Of a stretch of DNA of 43,633 nucleotides, positions 15,460 through 23,704 are shown piece by piece (the first letter of the stretch is position 1; every line of letters starts with the position of its first letter). Below the pieces are notes generated by a model. The model searched no databases, was not told the DNA's origin, and worked only from the letters and a program-made list of their open reading frames with translations. The position numbers and the translations under genes are program-made. Origin of the DNA: Pseudomonadota bacterium (lineage in GTDB: Bacteria; Pseudomonadota; Gammaproteobacteria; Burkholderiales; JAKAFK01); contig JAJYKK010000019.1 in assembly GCA_021788645.1 (NCBI GenBank), positions 1 through 43,633 of the forward strand, written 5' to 3'.

Positions 15460-15905
15460 TCCGTCATCAGGCATTTTTCGGTCCCCGGTGGGGAAGCGGC
15501 GGTTTTCCGCTTTTGGCCGTGACCCCTCCCGCGTCTTGGTCGATGCAGCCATCACGCCCTTCCTTCACCCACAGGATGCGGCCGCAGCCCTCCCCCGGCG
15601 TCAGGTCATAGACCGGGGGGAGGTAGTCGTGTCCCTTGGCCCGTGCCACCTCGTCGGCGCCCAGGTAGCGGATGCCGGCGAGGAACGCGGTATCGAACGC
15701 CATTGATTACTTGCCCCTCATACCCCAGAATCCCCACTGGAATGACTGCTTCTATTTCGTCTGCCTATCTGAGTCCTCGGAAAACCCAGATGGATACACG
15801 ATTTCGCGGATGTCAGCCCTTTTTACCGTAGGCAAACGACGAAGAGCCAGAAGGGGCTTGGCCTATGCTTGCTACGCTCGGCCCCGGCGGCAAGTTCCAC
15901 CCCGG
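15460..15905. other. Junction zone between intact and broken exporter copies
   Basis: About 445 bases between the intact ATPase and the surviving part of a second permease. It contains a minus-strand transposase remnant (15555-15703) and otherwise no credible gene. The sequence 15704-15905 is not recognisable as permease, so the missing first two thirds of the second permease were probably replaced when the mobile element entered or was lost. Confidence 0.5.
15555..15703 (-). pseudogene. ISL3-type transposase fragment
   Basis: Only about 50 residues survive, but they match the central DDE-domain pattern of ISL3-family transposases: 'IRYLGADEVARAKGHDYL', then 'VYDLTPGEG', then 'ILWVKEGRD'. 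The usual form is G-x-D-E, a K/R-G-H-x-Y-L segment, a V-Y-x-L strand and L-W-V-x-x-x-R. An in-frame stop lies just upstream of the first Met, and after 'EGRD' similarity ends, so both sides are lost. It marks an old insertion in this zone. Confidence 0.65.
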
Positions 15906-16289
15906 TTCGTCATCGAGAAAATGCAGCGCCAACTCGGCATGTTCATGGTCATACTGATCACCGTTTCAACGGTGATCATCGCGCTGCTTATCCACACGCT
16001 GACCATGGACAAATTGCGCTCGATCGCGACCCTCAAGCTGGTTGGCGCCTCCGACCGGACCATTATCGGGCTCATCGTCCAGGAGGCTTTGATGATTGGC
16101 GTGACCGGCTTCTGGCTGGGCGTGGCCTTTACCGCCGCGATGGCGAGTCATTTTCCGCGGCGTGTTCTCATCCTGCCCCGCGACGTCGGCCTTCTCTTCG
16201 GGGTCGTCCTTGTCGTCTGTCTGCTCGCCTCCGTGCTGGCCGTGCGCGCGGCCGTCAAGGTCGAGCCCTCCCAGGCCCGGGCGGGATGA
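15906..16289 (+). pseudogene. Truncated second FtsX/MacB-type permease
   Basis: About 127 residues, from 'FVIEKMQRQLGMFM' to the stop, align end to end with the last third of the permease at 13614-14759. The same blocks recur: 'TLTMDKLRSIATLKLVGASD' versus 'TLTMDKVRSIATLKFIGAPD'. The N-terminal helix and the whole periplasmic domain are absent, and the frame upstream reads through unrelated sequence. Differences are spread over the whole length, so this is not a recent duplication. The three C-terminal helices could still be made, but the protein would not be functional. Confidence 0.8.
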
Positions 16290-16293
16290 CGTC

Positions 16294-16889
16294 ATGCCGG
16301 CAACCGTGGGTGGCAAGGCCCTGATCGACCTGCGCAACATCTCGAAACATTATGGAGAGGGGCAGACGCGGGTTGACGCGCTTGCCGACGTGACGGCCTC
16401 GATATATCCGGGGGAGGTCGTCGGTCTCCTGGGCCCTAGCGGCTCGGGCAAGACCACGTTGCTCAATGTCATCGGCTGCGTCATTGAGCCCAGCGGGGGC
16501 TGGATGATGCTCGACGGGGAGATCGTATACGACGCGCGATGGTTGCGGGCGGACCTGCGTCGTCTGCGACTCGAGAAAATCGGCTGTTTCAGACGCCCAA
16601 TCTCCTCCCCTTCCTCAACAGCACGGAGAACGTCGCGGCGGTGATGGAACTGCGGTCAGTCCCTCCGCGCGAGGCGCGCGCCCGCGCCCGTCGGCGGCTG
16701 AGCTATCTGGACGTTGGCCATCGCGGTTTGTCGATGCCCGGCCAGCTCTCGGGCGGAGAGGCTCAGCGCGTGGCGATCGCGCGCGCCCTGGCGAACGCCC
16801 CGCGCATTCTTCTGGCCGATGAACCCACGGCCGCCTTGGACTCGCAACGTGCCGGCGTGGTGATGGACTTGTTGCGGCGCGCGTGCTAG
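16294..16889 (+). pseudogene. Frameshifted and C-terminally truncated second ATPase
   Basis: A paralogue of the ATPase at 14752-15459. The first part (ATG 16294) keeps Walker A 'GPSGSGKTT'. Near 16582-16589, where the intact copy has 'KIGFIFQT', about four bases are missing, and the rest continues in another frame with '[15 protein letters not shown]' and Walker B 'RILLADEP'. The copy stops after 'MDLLRRAC', before the switch histidine region, at the point where the next gene's 3' end begins. Both defects make it inactive. Confidence 0.85.
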
Positions 16890-17401
16890 TGCCCGAGCTG
16901 GGATTTCGCCTGCTGGGCCAGGGAAAGGTGCGTCTGCAGTACCTTGAGCGCCCGGGATGCGAACTGCTGCGCGGCGGGATCCCGTCCGTCCTTCACTTCG
17001 TCCAGATATTCCGGGATGTCCCCCTCGTGATCCTTGATCATGAGATTGACATAAGCCGTGTCGAAAGCCCGTCCGTGGAGCTGCGAAAGCCGCCGCAACT
17101 CGGCCTGGTCCTTCGATGACATCGATGGCCACTTCAGGTTCTCATCGAGGGCGATCTGGTGCAGCGGGCCGACCTCCTCCTGATGGTCGGTCGCTATCCG
17201 ATAGCCCAACAGCTTGACGAGTGCGCTGGAGGCGTTGTGCTGCGCAATCTGGCCGGCCTTGATTTCGAAGGACAGGTCCCTCGCGGCTTCCCTTGTGAAT
17301 TGCGCATCGGATGCGGCGAAGGCTTGTGCCGTCCCGATCAATGCCGATACGCCAAGCAGGGTGCCCAGTGCATAACGTAGTACCGCTAGCCGTCCGTTCA
17401 T
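16886..17401 (-). CDS. DUF4142-type exported protein
   Basis: A 171-residue protein. The start at 17401 has GAGGAGGAT in front of it and gives a clean signal peptide (basic N-terminus, hydrophobic core, cleavage near 'AQAFAA'). The mature part is helical and matches the DUF4142 pattern: '[19 protein letters not shown]', then an 'A-N-A-S' helix and 'ATDHQEE', and a second 'MIKDHEGDI'. DUF4142 proteins are periplasmic, ferritin-like helical bundles of unknown function, often linked to stress or envelope conditions. Its stop overlaps the end of the broken ATPase on the other strand. Confidence 0.82.
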   Translation of the reverse strand: MNGRLAVLRYALGTLLGVSALIGTAQAFAASDAQFTREAARDLSFEIKAGQIAQHNASSALVKLLGYRIATDHQEEVGPLHQIALDENLKWPSMSSKDQAELRRLSQLHGRAFDTAYVNLMIKDHEGDIPEYLDEVKDGRDPAAQQFASRALKVLQTHLSLAQQAKSQLGH

Positions 17402-17853
17402 CGTTCTATCCTCCTCGTTGGGTGGTCGCGAGCGATCGAGAAATCTTGGTGCCAGATTAGGAGAGGCTGTGCATTTGCTGAACCTCCCCATGGCTAAAGC
17501 CAGGGGGTTCTAAAGGCATGCATGCGAGGGGCGCTCTGGCTCTCGGCCTTACGGCCTACAACATCCCGATTGAGGCCCCGCACAAAATGTCTGAAGCCAG
17601 GGGCTTGCGCTCATACTTGGTCAACTGCGGATTGCGAACGCTGTATCAGAGGGCGCCGCGCATGGGCAGGCCCTCATGATATAAGTTTATACATCAATCC
17701 GGAAAAATTGCCTGCGGGCGGCGTACCCGGCCCAAGAGCGCGGCCGGGCGGCGCGGCGGGGGAACGGAAGGACAGGGCGCGCCGGCCCACCTCGGCCAAT
17801 CTTGGCGGGAGGAGATTCGTCGTGCGGCCGGCCCCCGCCGCTCGGCGGCGCGA
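17402..17853. other. Intergenic region with possible IS200/IS605 end
   Basis: About 450 bases between two minus-strand genes. The first part contains a hairpin at 17481-17509 resembling the ends of IS200/IS605-type elements. The rest (to about 17700) has mixed composition with an AT-rich patch (ATGATATAAGTTTATAC near 17675-17692), and 17700-17850 is GC-rich. No gene was recognised. Confidence 0.4.
17481..17509. repeat. Imperfect hairpin, possible IS200/IS605 end
   Basis: CCCC at 17486-17489 pairs with a run of G at 17503-17507, and inside it TGGC (17491-17494) pairs with GCCA (17499-17502); AA and TT at the two ends can close it. IS200/IS605 elements lack terminal inverted repeats and instead have such subterminal hairpins. 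A TnpB remnant elsewhere in the window shows that the family is present, but no transposase gene is found here. Confidence 0.3.
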
Positions 17854-18189
17854 TTACTGCCCGATGCGTCTGCTCACCCGGTTTTCCTGCCGGTTGAGGC
17901 GGGCCTGCTCGGCAGGCGTGATGGCCCCGTGATGACGGGCCGAAAAGTGCCGCTCCTCCATGCGGATCCGGTGATCGGCGCGATGCAGGCGCCGCGCCTT
18001 GGCGCGGGTGAGATCACCCTCCCGAGCTTCTTGCCGGATGCGCCCGTTCTGTCGGGCGAGCCGCCGGTTGACCTGGACACGGCGGGGGTGGTGCTGAGCC
18101 CAGGCGCCGGCCGCGAGGGCAGGCACGCTGGCGCTGGCGATGACGGAGACGAGAAGGACAGCGATGAGTTTGGGAAGCCGTTTGTTCAT
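17854..18189 (-). CDS. Small exported, highly basic helical protein
   Basis: A 111-residue protein with GAGG seven bases before the ATG at 18189. The signal peptide has a basic start and a hydrophobic stretch ending near 'PALAAGAWA'. The mature part is about 80 residues, very rich in Arg, His and Gln, with repeated helical segments: 'VNRRLARQNGRIRQEAREGD', 'RRLHRADHRIRMEERHF', 'LNRQENRVSRRI'. Similar small Arg/His/Asn-rich periplasmic proteins of unknown function are common in proteobacteria. The many His residues could bind metal. No domain with a known activity was recognised. Confidence 0.7.
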   Translation of the reverse strand: MNKRLPKLIAVLLVSVIASASVPALAAGAWAQHHPRRVQVNRRLARQNGRIRQEAREGDLTRAKARRLHRADHRIRMEERHFSARHHGAITPAEQARLNRQENRVSRRIGQ

Positions 18190-18520
18190 GACTATGCCTC
18201 GATGAGGTCCTGACGACGGCATCGCGGGTGCGAGGCCTGGGGCTTCAACGCTTGAGGCGGCCCTTCGGTTGACGCCGCCCCGGAAGCCGCAGGCATCTTT
18301 TCGTTCCCGCACGGGGGGATTATTGCGATAAAATGTAAGCAAGCTAATTGTTGGACTGGCTAAGAAAGAATGGCCGCCGGCCGTCTTGCCCGTTGGTCCG
18401 GGCCGCACAGCGGCGGCACGCCTTTCCAAAGAACATCAAGATGGCGAAGGGTGCGAACATGAAACCCACGAGAGGCTTTGCCGTTCCCTGGGGCGCCGCC
18501 GCATCGCAGGGCGGTTGGCG
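18190..18520. other. Divergent control region upstream of the second exporter
   Basis: About 330 bases between the small basic exported protein (minus) and the HlyD-like gene (plus). An AT-rich island at about 18319-18352 carries the GCTTACAT-core motif. An open frame enters the HlyD-like gene from 18386, but its residues do not resemble a signal anchor. The promoters of both genes are expected here. Confidence 0.4.
18333..18340. promoter_or_regulatory. GCTTACAT-core motif, single copy, inverted
   Basis: ATGTAAGC is the reverse complement of the GCTTACAT core that is tandemly repeated at 10549-10568. It lies in the AT-rich island about 180 bases before the start of the second exporter operon. 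A shared regulator is possible; one short match could also be chance. Confidence 0.3.
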
Positions 18521-19510
18521 ATGACGCGCCGGTCGAGGCTGCGGGCCGTTCTTGCCGCGCTCGCCGTGGGCGCCCTCCTCCTGGCGTTCCCTGCCGTGCG
18601 GCGGGTCCTCTTCGGCCCGGGGACCGCCCCCACCTCGGTCGTGGTTTCAGGCAATATCGAGGCCCACCAAAGCGTCCTCAGCTTCACCCAGGTTCAGGCG
18701 CCGATCGTGTATCTGCCCTTCGACGAAGGTCAGTCGGTCAAGGCCGGAACCGTGCTCGCCCGGGTGGATCGGCGCCCCTACGCGGAGCAGTTGCGCATCG
18801 ATGCCGGGAACCTCGGCGTCGCCCGCGCACAGGTGTCGGTCAACGCCGCCAACCTTGTCGCGGCGCAGAAGACGGTCAAGAGCGACCAGTACGATCTCGC
18901 CGAAAAGCGCCGCGAATTGCGCCGCGACGAGCGGCTTCTGGAAAATCACGCCACCTCCCGGCTGGCGACCCAGCAAGCCTTCGCCCTCGAAGGGCAGTCG
19001 GCCGCCCAGCTCGCCCGCGACCAGGCGCTCGTGCGGGTGGCCGGCAACAGCGTGCGGCTCGCCCAGGCGAGCGTGGCGGCGGCGCGTGCGAAGGTTCGGC
19101 TGGACCGGATCGTGCTCTCCTATACACGCCTGAGGGCGCCGTTTGCCGGCGTGCTCGCGGTTCGCGAGGCCGAGTTGGGAGAACTGGCGGGTCCGGGCAT
19201 CGCCGTCTTCACGCTCGACGACCTCGACCACGTGTGGTTGCGCGCCTACGTGAACGAGCCCAATTTGGGACAGATCCGCCTCGGCGAGGGGGTCACGGTC
19301 ACTACCGACACCTATCCCGGCAAGAGCTATCATGGGACGATCAGCTTCATCTCGCCCCAAGCCGAGTTCACGCCCAAGACGGTCGAGACCCACGCGGAGC
19401 GCGTCGCACTGGTCTATCGCATTCGCATCGACATCGCCAACCCTACGCATGAACTGCTGCCCGGCATGCCGGCGGATGCCGCCATCGCCCTGCTGCCGGC
19501 CGGGAAGTGA
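18521..19510 (+). CDS. HlyD-family membrane fusion protein (YbhG/YhiI-like)
   Basis: A 329-residue periplasmic adaptor with an N-terminal anchor (about residues 8-26). Its barrel-sandwich halves are seen as 'VYLPFDEGQSVKAGTVLARV' and 'RAPFAGVLAVREAELGE'. A coiled-coil hairpin lies between them, and a beta-barrel domain follows. It resembles YbhG of the E. coli YbhGFSR exporter and YhiI. The start at 18521 was preferred because it puts the anchor directly at the N-terminus; the frame is open further upstream. It is followed after three bases by two ATPase genes and two permease genes, making a complete exporter without its own outer membrane duct. Confidence 0.88.
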   Translation: MTRRSRLRAVLAALAVGALLLAFPAVRRVLFGPGTAPTSVVVSGNIEAHQSVLSFTQVQAPIVYLPFDEGQSVKAGTVLARVDRRPYAEQLRIDAGNLGVARAQVSVNAANLVAAQKTVKSDQYDLAEKRRELRRDERLLENHATSRLATQQAFALEGQSAAQLARDQALVRVAGNSVRLAQASVAAARAKVRLDRIVLSYTRLRAPFAGVLAVREAELGELAGPGIAVFTLDDLDHVWLRAYVNEPNLGQIRLGEGVTVTTDTYPGKSYHGTISFISPQAEFTPKTVETHAERVALVYRIRIDIANPTHELLPGMPADAAIALLPAGK

Positions 19511-19513
19511 AGC

Positions 19514-20452
19514 ATGTCGGACGACGGCACGGTGGTCGAGGCGCGTTCCTTGAGCAAGACCTTCGGGCGCCTCGCCGCGGTGCGCTCGGCCACCTTCGCC
19601 GTCTCCCGGGGGGAGATCTTCGGACTGGTGGGCCCGGATGGGGCGGGCAAGACGACCATCATGCGCATGCTGGCCGGCGTCTTGCGTCCGGACGAAGGCG
19701 ACATCCGGGTCGATGGCGTGGAGGTGCTGCGCGAGCCCGAGCGTGCCAAGCGGCACTTGAGCTACATGCCGCAGCGCTTCGGCTTGTACGAGGACCTTAC
19801 GGTGGGCGAGAACATCTTCTTTTACGGAGAGCTTTTCGGCGTCACCAAGACTGAGCGCCAGGAACGCACCAGCCGCTTGCTGGAAGCGGCTGGGCTTGTG
19901 CCGTTCCAGCGGCGGCTCGCCGGCCAGCTCTCCGGGGGCATGAAGCAGAAGCTCGGGCTCATCTGCGCCCTGGTGCACACGCCGGCCGTGTTGCTGCTCG
20001 ACGAGCCGACCACCGGCGTGGACCCGGTCTCGCGCCGCGAATTCTGGAGCATTCTCTACGATCTGCGCGAGACCGGCGTGACGATCCTGTTGTCCACGGC
20101 CTATATGGACGAGGCGGAGCGCTGCTCGCGGCTCGCGTTGCTGAGCGCCGGCGCGATCCGCTACTGCGATACCCCCGCGCGGCTCAAGGAGCAAATGCCC
20201 GGTGCCCTGGTGTCGATTCCCTCCAGCGACCCGAGGCGAGTGCGCGCGCTCCTGTCGGGCCAGCCCGGCGTGCTGGGCGTCCTGCTCATGGGGGACCGGG
20301 TCCACGTGCGCGTGGACAATCGCGACCGCAGGACGCCGGAGCTGGCCCGCCTGCTCGCCGCCCAAGGCCTTGCCGGCGCGCTCATCGAGCCGGCCGAGCC
20401 GGGCATCGAGGACGTGTTCGTGGCCCTGCTGGGCGGACAGGAGGCGGCGTGA
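19514..20452 (+). CDS. ABC exporter ATPase, first of a split YbhF-like pair
   Basis: A 312-residue ATPase matching the first half of the double ATPase YbhF/RbbA. Walker A is 'GPDGAGKTT', the signature 'LSGGMKQKLGL' is canonical and Walker B is 'VLLLDEPTTGVDP'. The switch position reads 'LLSTAYMDEAERC': Ala stands where most ABC ATPases have His. It would therefore contribute a normal signature but a weakened catalytic site to the dimer. The C-terminal 80 residues form an accessory domain ending 'GIEDVFVALLGG'. The stop overlaps the next ATPase start (GTGA). Confidence 0.9.
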   Translation: MSDDGTVVEARSLSKTFGRLAAVRSATFAVSRGEIFGLVGPDGAGKTTIMRMLAGVLRPDEGDIRVDGVEVLREPERAKRHLSYMPQRFGLYEDLTVGENIFFYGELFGVTKTERQERTSRLLEAAGLVPFQRRLAGQLSGGMKQKLGLICALVHTPAVLLLDEPTTGVDPVSRREFWSILYDLRETGVTILLSTAYMDEAERCSRLALLSAGAIRYCDTPARLKEQMPGALVSIPSSDPRRVRALLSGQPGVLGVLLMGDRVHVRVDNRDRRTPELARLLAAQGLAGALIEPAEPGIEDVFVALLGGQEAA

Positions 20453-21405
20453 ATTCGAGTACCCCGGCGGTCGTGGTGGACAGGCTCACGAAGACGTTCG
20501 ACGACTTCACCGCGGTCGACGGCATCACGCTGACGATCGGCCAAGGAGAGGTGGTGGGCTTCATCGGCCCCAACGGCGCAGGCAAGTCGACCACGCTTCG
20601 CATGCTGTGCGGTCTGCTCACGCCGACGGCCGGGCGGGCAACGGTGGCGGGCTATGATGTGGCGCGCGAGCCTGAGAAGGTTCGTCAGAACATCGGCTAC
20701 ATGTCTCAGAAATTCTCTCTCTACGGCGACCTGACGGTGCGCGAGAATCTGCGCTTCTTCGCCGGCATCTATCGCGTCCGCCGCGAGGACCTGGCAAGCC
20801 GCATGGAGTTCGCGATCCGCATGGCCGGGCTCGAGGGCCGCGAAGACGTGCAGGTGACGACCCTGGCGGGCGGCTGGAAGCAGCGCCTCGCCCTCGGCTG
20901 CGCGATCCTCCACCGCCCCCCCATCCTCTTCCTGGACGAACCCACGTCGGGTGTCGAGCCCGAGGCCCGTCGCCGCTTCTGGGACCTCATCCACGAGCTC
21001 GCCGCGGACGGCGTGACGATCCTCGTGTCGACCCATTACATGGACGAGGCGGAATACTGCAACCGCATCGCCCTGATCAACCAGGGGCGGCTCATCGCCT
21101 TGGGCACGCCGAGGGCGCTCAAAGGCAGCCGGCTGGGCGGGCAACTCGTCGAGATCGCCTGCGCGCCCTTGGGCCGGGCGCTCGCGCGCATCAGCGCGGC
21201 GGCGGGCGTGCTGGACGCCGCCATCTTCGGCGACAGGCTCCATGTCGTCGTGTCCGAGGGCGGCCTCGACCTGGGCGGCCTGCGACAGATCCTGGCGGAC
21301 GGCGGCATTCAGGTCGGGGAGGCGCGCGCCGTCAGTCCGAGCCTCGAAGACGTCTTCGTGCGCATCGTCGCCCGCAAGCCGGACGTGCCCGGAGCGGCGG
21401 CATGA
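20449..21405 (+). CDS. ABC exporter ATPase, second of a split YbhF-like pair
   Basis: A 318-residue ATPase matching the second half of YbhF. Walker A is 'GPNGAGKST' and the switch His is present in 'VSTHYMDEAEYC'. The signature is altered to 'LAGGWKQRLAL' (Ala for Ser, Trp for Met) and the D-loop reads 'GVEP' instead of 'GVDP'. In a heterodimer with the upstream ATPase, one site would combine a normal signature with a normal switch His, while the other would have both degenerate. It starts at a GTG overlapping the previous stop, and its own stop overlaps the first permease (ATGA). Confidence 0.9.
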   Translation: MNSSTPAVVVDRLTKTFDDFTAVDGITLTIGQGEVVGFIGPNGAGKSTTLRMLCGLLTPTAGRATVAGYDVAREPEKVRQNIGYMSQKFSLYGDLTVRENLRFFAGIYRVRREDLASRMEFAIRMAGLEGREDVQVTTLAGGWKQRLALGCAILHRPPILFLDEPTSGVEPEARRRFWDLIHELAADGVTILVSTHYMDEAEYCNRIALINQGRLIALGTPRALKGSRLGGQLVEIACAPLGRALARISAAAGVLDAAIFGDRLHVVVSEGGLDLGGLRQILADGGIQVGEARAVSPSLEDVFVRIVARKPDVPGAAA

Positions 21406-22538
21406 ACGGGCGCCGCGTCCGGGCGATTGCCGTCAAGGAAGCCTTGCAGGTCTGGCGCGATCCGCGCAGCCTCGCCGTCGCCCTCCTGATGCCGTTCATG
21501 CAGCTCGTCCTGCTGGGGTACGGCGTGAGCCTCGACATCAAGCATGTGCCCCTGTGCGTCTACGATCAGGAGATGAGCCAGCAAAGCCGGGCGGTCGTGG
21601 ACGGCTTCGTGTCCTCGGGCTGGTTCCGCCTTGCGCGCGCGCTGCCCAACGAAGCGGCTATCAGGACGGCGATGAACCGCGACCAATGCAGCGCGGTGCT
21701 GGTCATCCCGGCGGATTTCTCCCGCCGCCTTGCCATGACCGGCCGGGCGACGCTCCAGGGCATCTTCGATGCCACCGACGTCAACACGACCAATATCGCG
21801 ATGGGGTACGCAGCCGGCGCGACGGCGCAGCTTCAGAGCACGTTCGAGGCGAAATACGCCGCGGCGCACGGGCTCACGCCTTCCGCGGTCGGGAGCGTCG
21901 ACCTCGAGCCGAGCACCTGGTTCAACGAGACCCTCGACAGCCGCAATTTCATCATCCCGGGGGTGGTCGCGGTGATCCTGGCGCTGGTCGGTGCGCAGTT
22001 GACCTCGCTCACCATCTCGCGGGAGTGGGAGCGCGGCACGATGGAGCAGCTCATTTCCACCCCGGTGACCACCTTGGAGCTGATGGCCGGCAAGCTCACC
22101 CCGTATTTCGTCATCGGGCTCGCCGATGCCGCGTTCTGCCTGGGCGCAGCCATCTTCTGGTTCAAGGTGCCGTTCCGGGGGGACGTGTCCACGCTGTTCG
22201 TGACCACCGCGCTGTTCATCCTGGTGGTGCTGGGCTTCGGCTACCTCATCTCCGTGCGGGTGCGCTCCCAGCTGGGCGCAAGCCAGATCGCGCTCCTCGT
22301 CACGCTCTTGCCCACCACGCTGCTGTCGGGCTATACCTTCCCGCTCGACCAGATGCCGGCCCCCATACGGGCCATCTCGCTCGTCGTCTACGCACGCTAC
22401 TACGTCTCGATCCTGCGCGGGCTTTTCCTCAAGGGAAGCGGGCTTGCCGACCTCGCCGCCCCGTTGGCGGGGCTTTGCGTCTCCGCCCTCATCATCCTGT
22501 GGCTGGCTGCCAGAGCCTTCCACAAGCGCCTGGACTAG
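21402..22538 (+). CDS. ABC-2 type permease (YbhS-like)
   Basis: A 378-residue ABC-2 permease with one N-terminal helix (about 25-45), an extracytoplasmic domain of about 150 residues, and five C-terminal helices. Typical ABC-2 residues appear in 'FIIPGVVAVILALVGAQL', 'EWERGTMEQLISTPVT' and 'LLSGYTFPLDQMPAP'. It pairs with the permease directly downstream, as YbhS does with YbhR. In E. coli the YbhFSR pump has been linked to cation and drug export; the substrate here is not known. Confidence 0.9.
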   Translation: MNGRRVRAIAVKEALQVWRDPRSLAVALLMPFMQLVLLGYGVSLDIKHVPLCVYDQEMSQQSRAVVDGFVSSGWFRLARALPNEAAIRTAMNRDQCSAVLVIPADFSRRLAMTGRATLQGIFDATDVNTTNIAMGYAAGATAQLQSTFEAKYAAAHGLTPSAVGSVDLEPSTWFNETLDSRNFIIPGVVAVILALVGAQLTSLTISREWERGTMEQLISTPVTTLELMAGKLTPYFVIGLADAAFCLGAAIFWFKVPFRGDVSTLFVTTALFILVVLGFGYLISVRVRSQLGASQIALLVTLLPTTLLSGYTFPLDQMPAPIRAISLVVYARYYVSILRGLFLKGSGLADLAAPLAGLCVSALIILWLAARAFHKRLD

Positions 22539-22542
22539 CGCC

Positions 22543-23673
22543 ATGTATGAACGCATCGCAGTGATGCTGATGAAGGAGTTCATTCAGCTCAAGCGCGACC
22601 GCTGGGCGAAGTTCCGTCTCGTGGTGCCTCTGCTCATTCAGATGCTGGTGTTCGGCTATGCGGCCACCTTCACCGTGCACCATGTGGCCACGACGGTGCT
22701 TGACCTCGACCGCAGCCAAGCCAGCCGCGCACTGATTTCGCGCTTTGTGGCGAGTGCCCGTTTCCAGGTCGTCGATTGGGCCCGGAACCAGGCGCAAGTC
22801 ACCCGCGACGTCAATGACGGCCGGGCCGTCATCGCGCTGGTGATCCACGCGGGCTTCGCGAAGGATCTTGAGGATGGCCAGCAGGCCCCTTTGCAGGTCA
22901 TCGTGGACGGGACGAATTCGAACACGGCCCTGATCGCCCTGTCTTACATCAGCCAGATCGTCGGGCTGTTCTCGCAGCACACGGCCCCGACGCTGCGCCG
23001 CACCGCGGCGAGCGCGGCCGCGCCTGCGGTGCGCATCACCCTCGCGCCGCGGCCATGGTTCAATGACGACCTCAACGAACGCTGGTTCTTCATCCCCGGG
23101 GTGATCGGCACGATCACGCTGCTCCAGGTGGTGAGCCTGACCGCATTCGCGGTCGTGCGGGAACGCGAGGTCGGCACCCTGGAGCAGATCATGGTCAGCC
23201 CGATCCGGCCGGTCGAATTCATTCTCGGCAAGACGGTCCCGTTTTTTCTCATCGGGCTGGGCGATGTCACCCTGGTCAGTGCCTTCGGCATCCTCTGGTT
23301 CCGCGTTCCGTTCATCGGCGACCCCCTGGTCATGCTTGTGGGCACCATGCTCTTCTTGCTGGCGGCGGTGAGCCTCGGCCTGCTGCTGTCGACCTTCTCG
23401 CGCACGCAGCAGCAGGCCTTCGCGCTCAACTTCTTCTTCGTCAATCCGCTCTTTATCCTCTCCGGCTTCGCCTTCCCGATCGCCGCCATGCCGGCGTGGC
23501 TGCAGGGGGTGACGGTGGTCAACCCCTTGCGCTACTTCCTGGTGGTCATCCGCGCGGTCTTTCTCAAGGGGGTGGGCTTTGCCGCGCTATGGCCGGATCT
23601 CGGGGCCATGGCGCTGCTTGCCCTGGTCATGCTGGCGGCCAGCGTCCTGCGGTTCCACAAGTCGCTGGATTAG
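22543..23673 (+). CDS. ABC-2 type permease (YbhR-like)
   Basis: A 376-residue paralogue of the upstream permease with the same topology. Shared blocks include 'FFIPGVIGTITLLQVVSLT', 'EREVGTLEQIMVSPIR' and 'LSGFAFPIAAMPAW'. The start is the ATG at 22543, four bases after the previous stop; earlier in-frame codons lie inside the upstream gene and do not look like a permease. It is the last gene of the exporter operon and converges on ftsX with 31 bases between the stops. Confidence 0.9.
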   Translation: MYERIAVMLMKEFIQLKRDRWAKFRLVVPLLIQMLVFGYAATFTVHHVATTVLDLDRSQASRALISRFVASARFQVVDWARNQAQVTRDVNDGRAVIALVIHAGFAKDLEDGQQAPLQVIVDGTNSNTALIALSYISQIVGLFSQHTAPTLRRTAASAAAPAVRITLAPRPWFNDDLNERWFFIPGVIGTITLLQVVSLTAFAVVREREVGTLEQIMVSPIRPVEFILGKTVPFFLIGLGDVTLVSAFGILWFRVPFIGDPLVMLVGTMLFLLAAVSLGLLLSTFSRTQQQAFALNFFFVNPLFILSGFAFPIAAMPAWLQGVTVVNPLRYFLVVIRAVFLKGVGFAALWPDLGAMALLALVMLAASVLRFHKSLD

Positions 23674-23704
23674 CCGTCGCGGGACGATGGGCGACGCGGC
23701 GACG

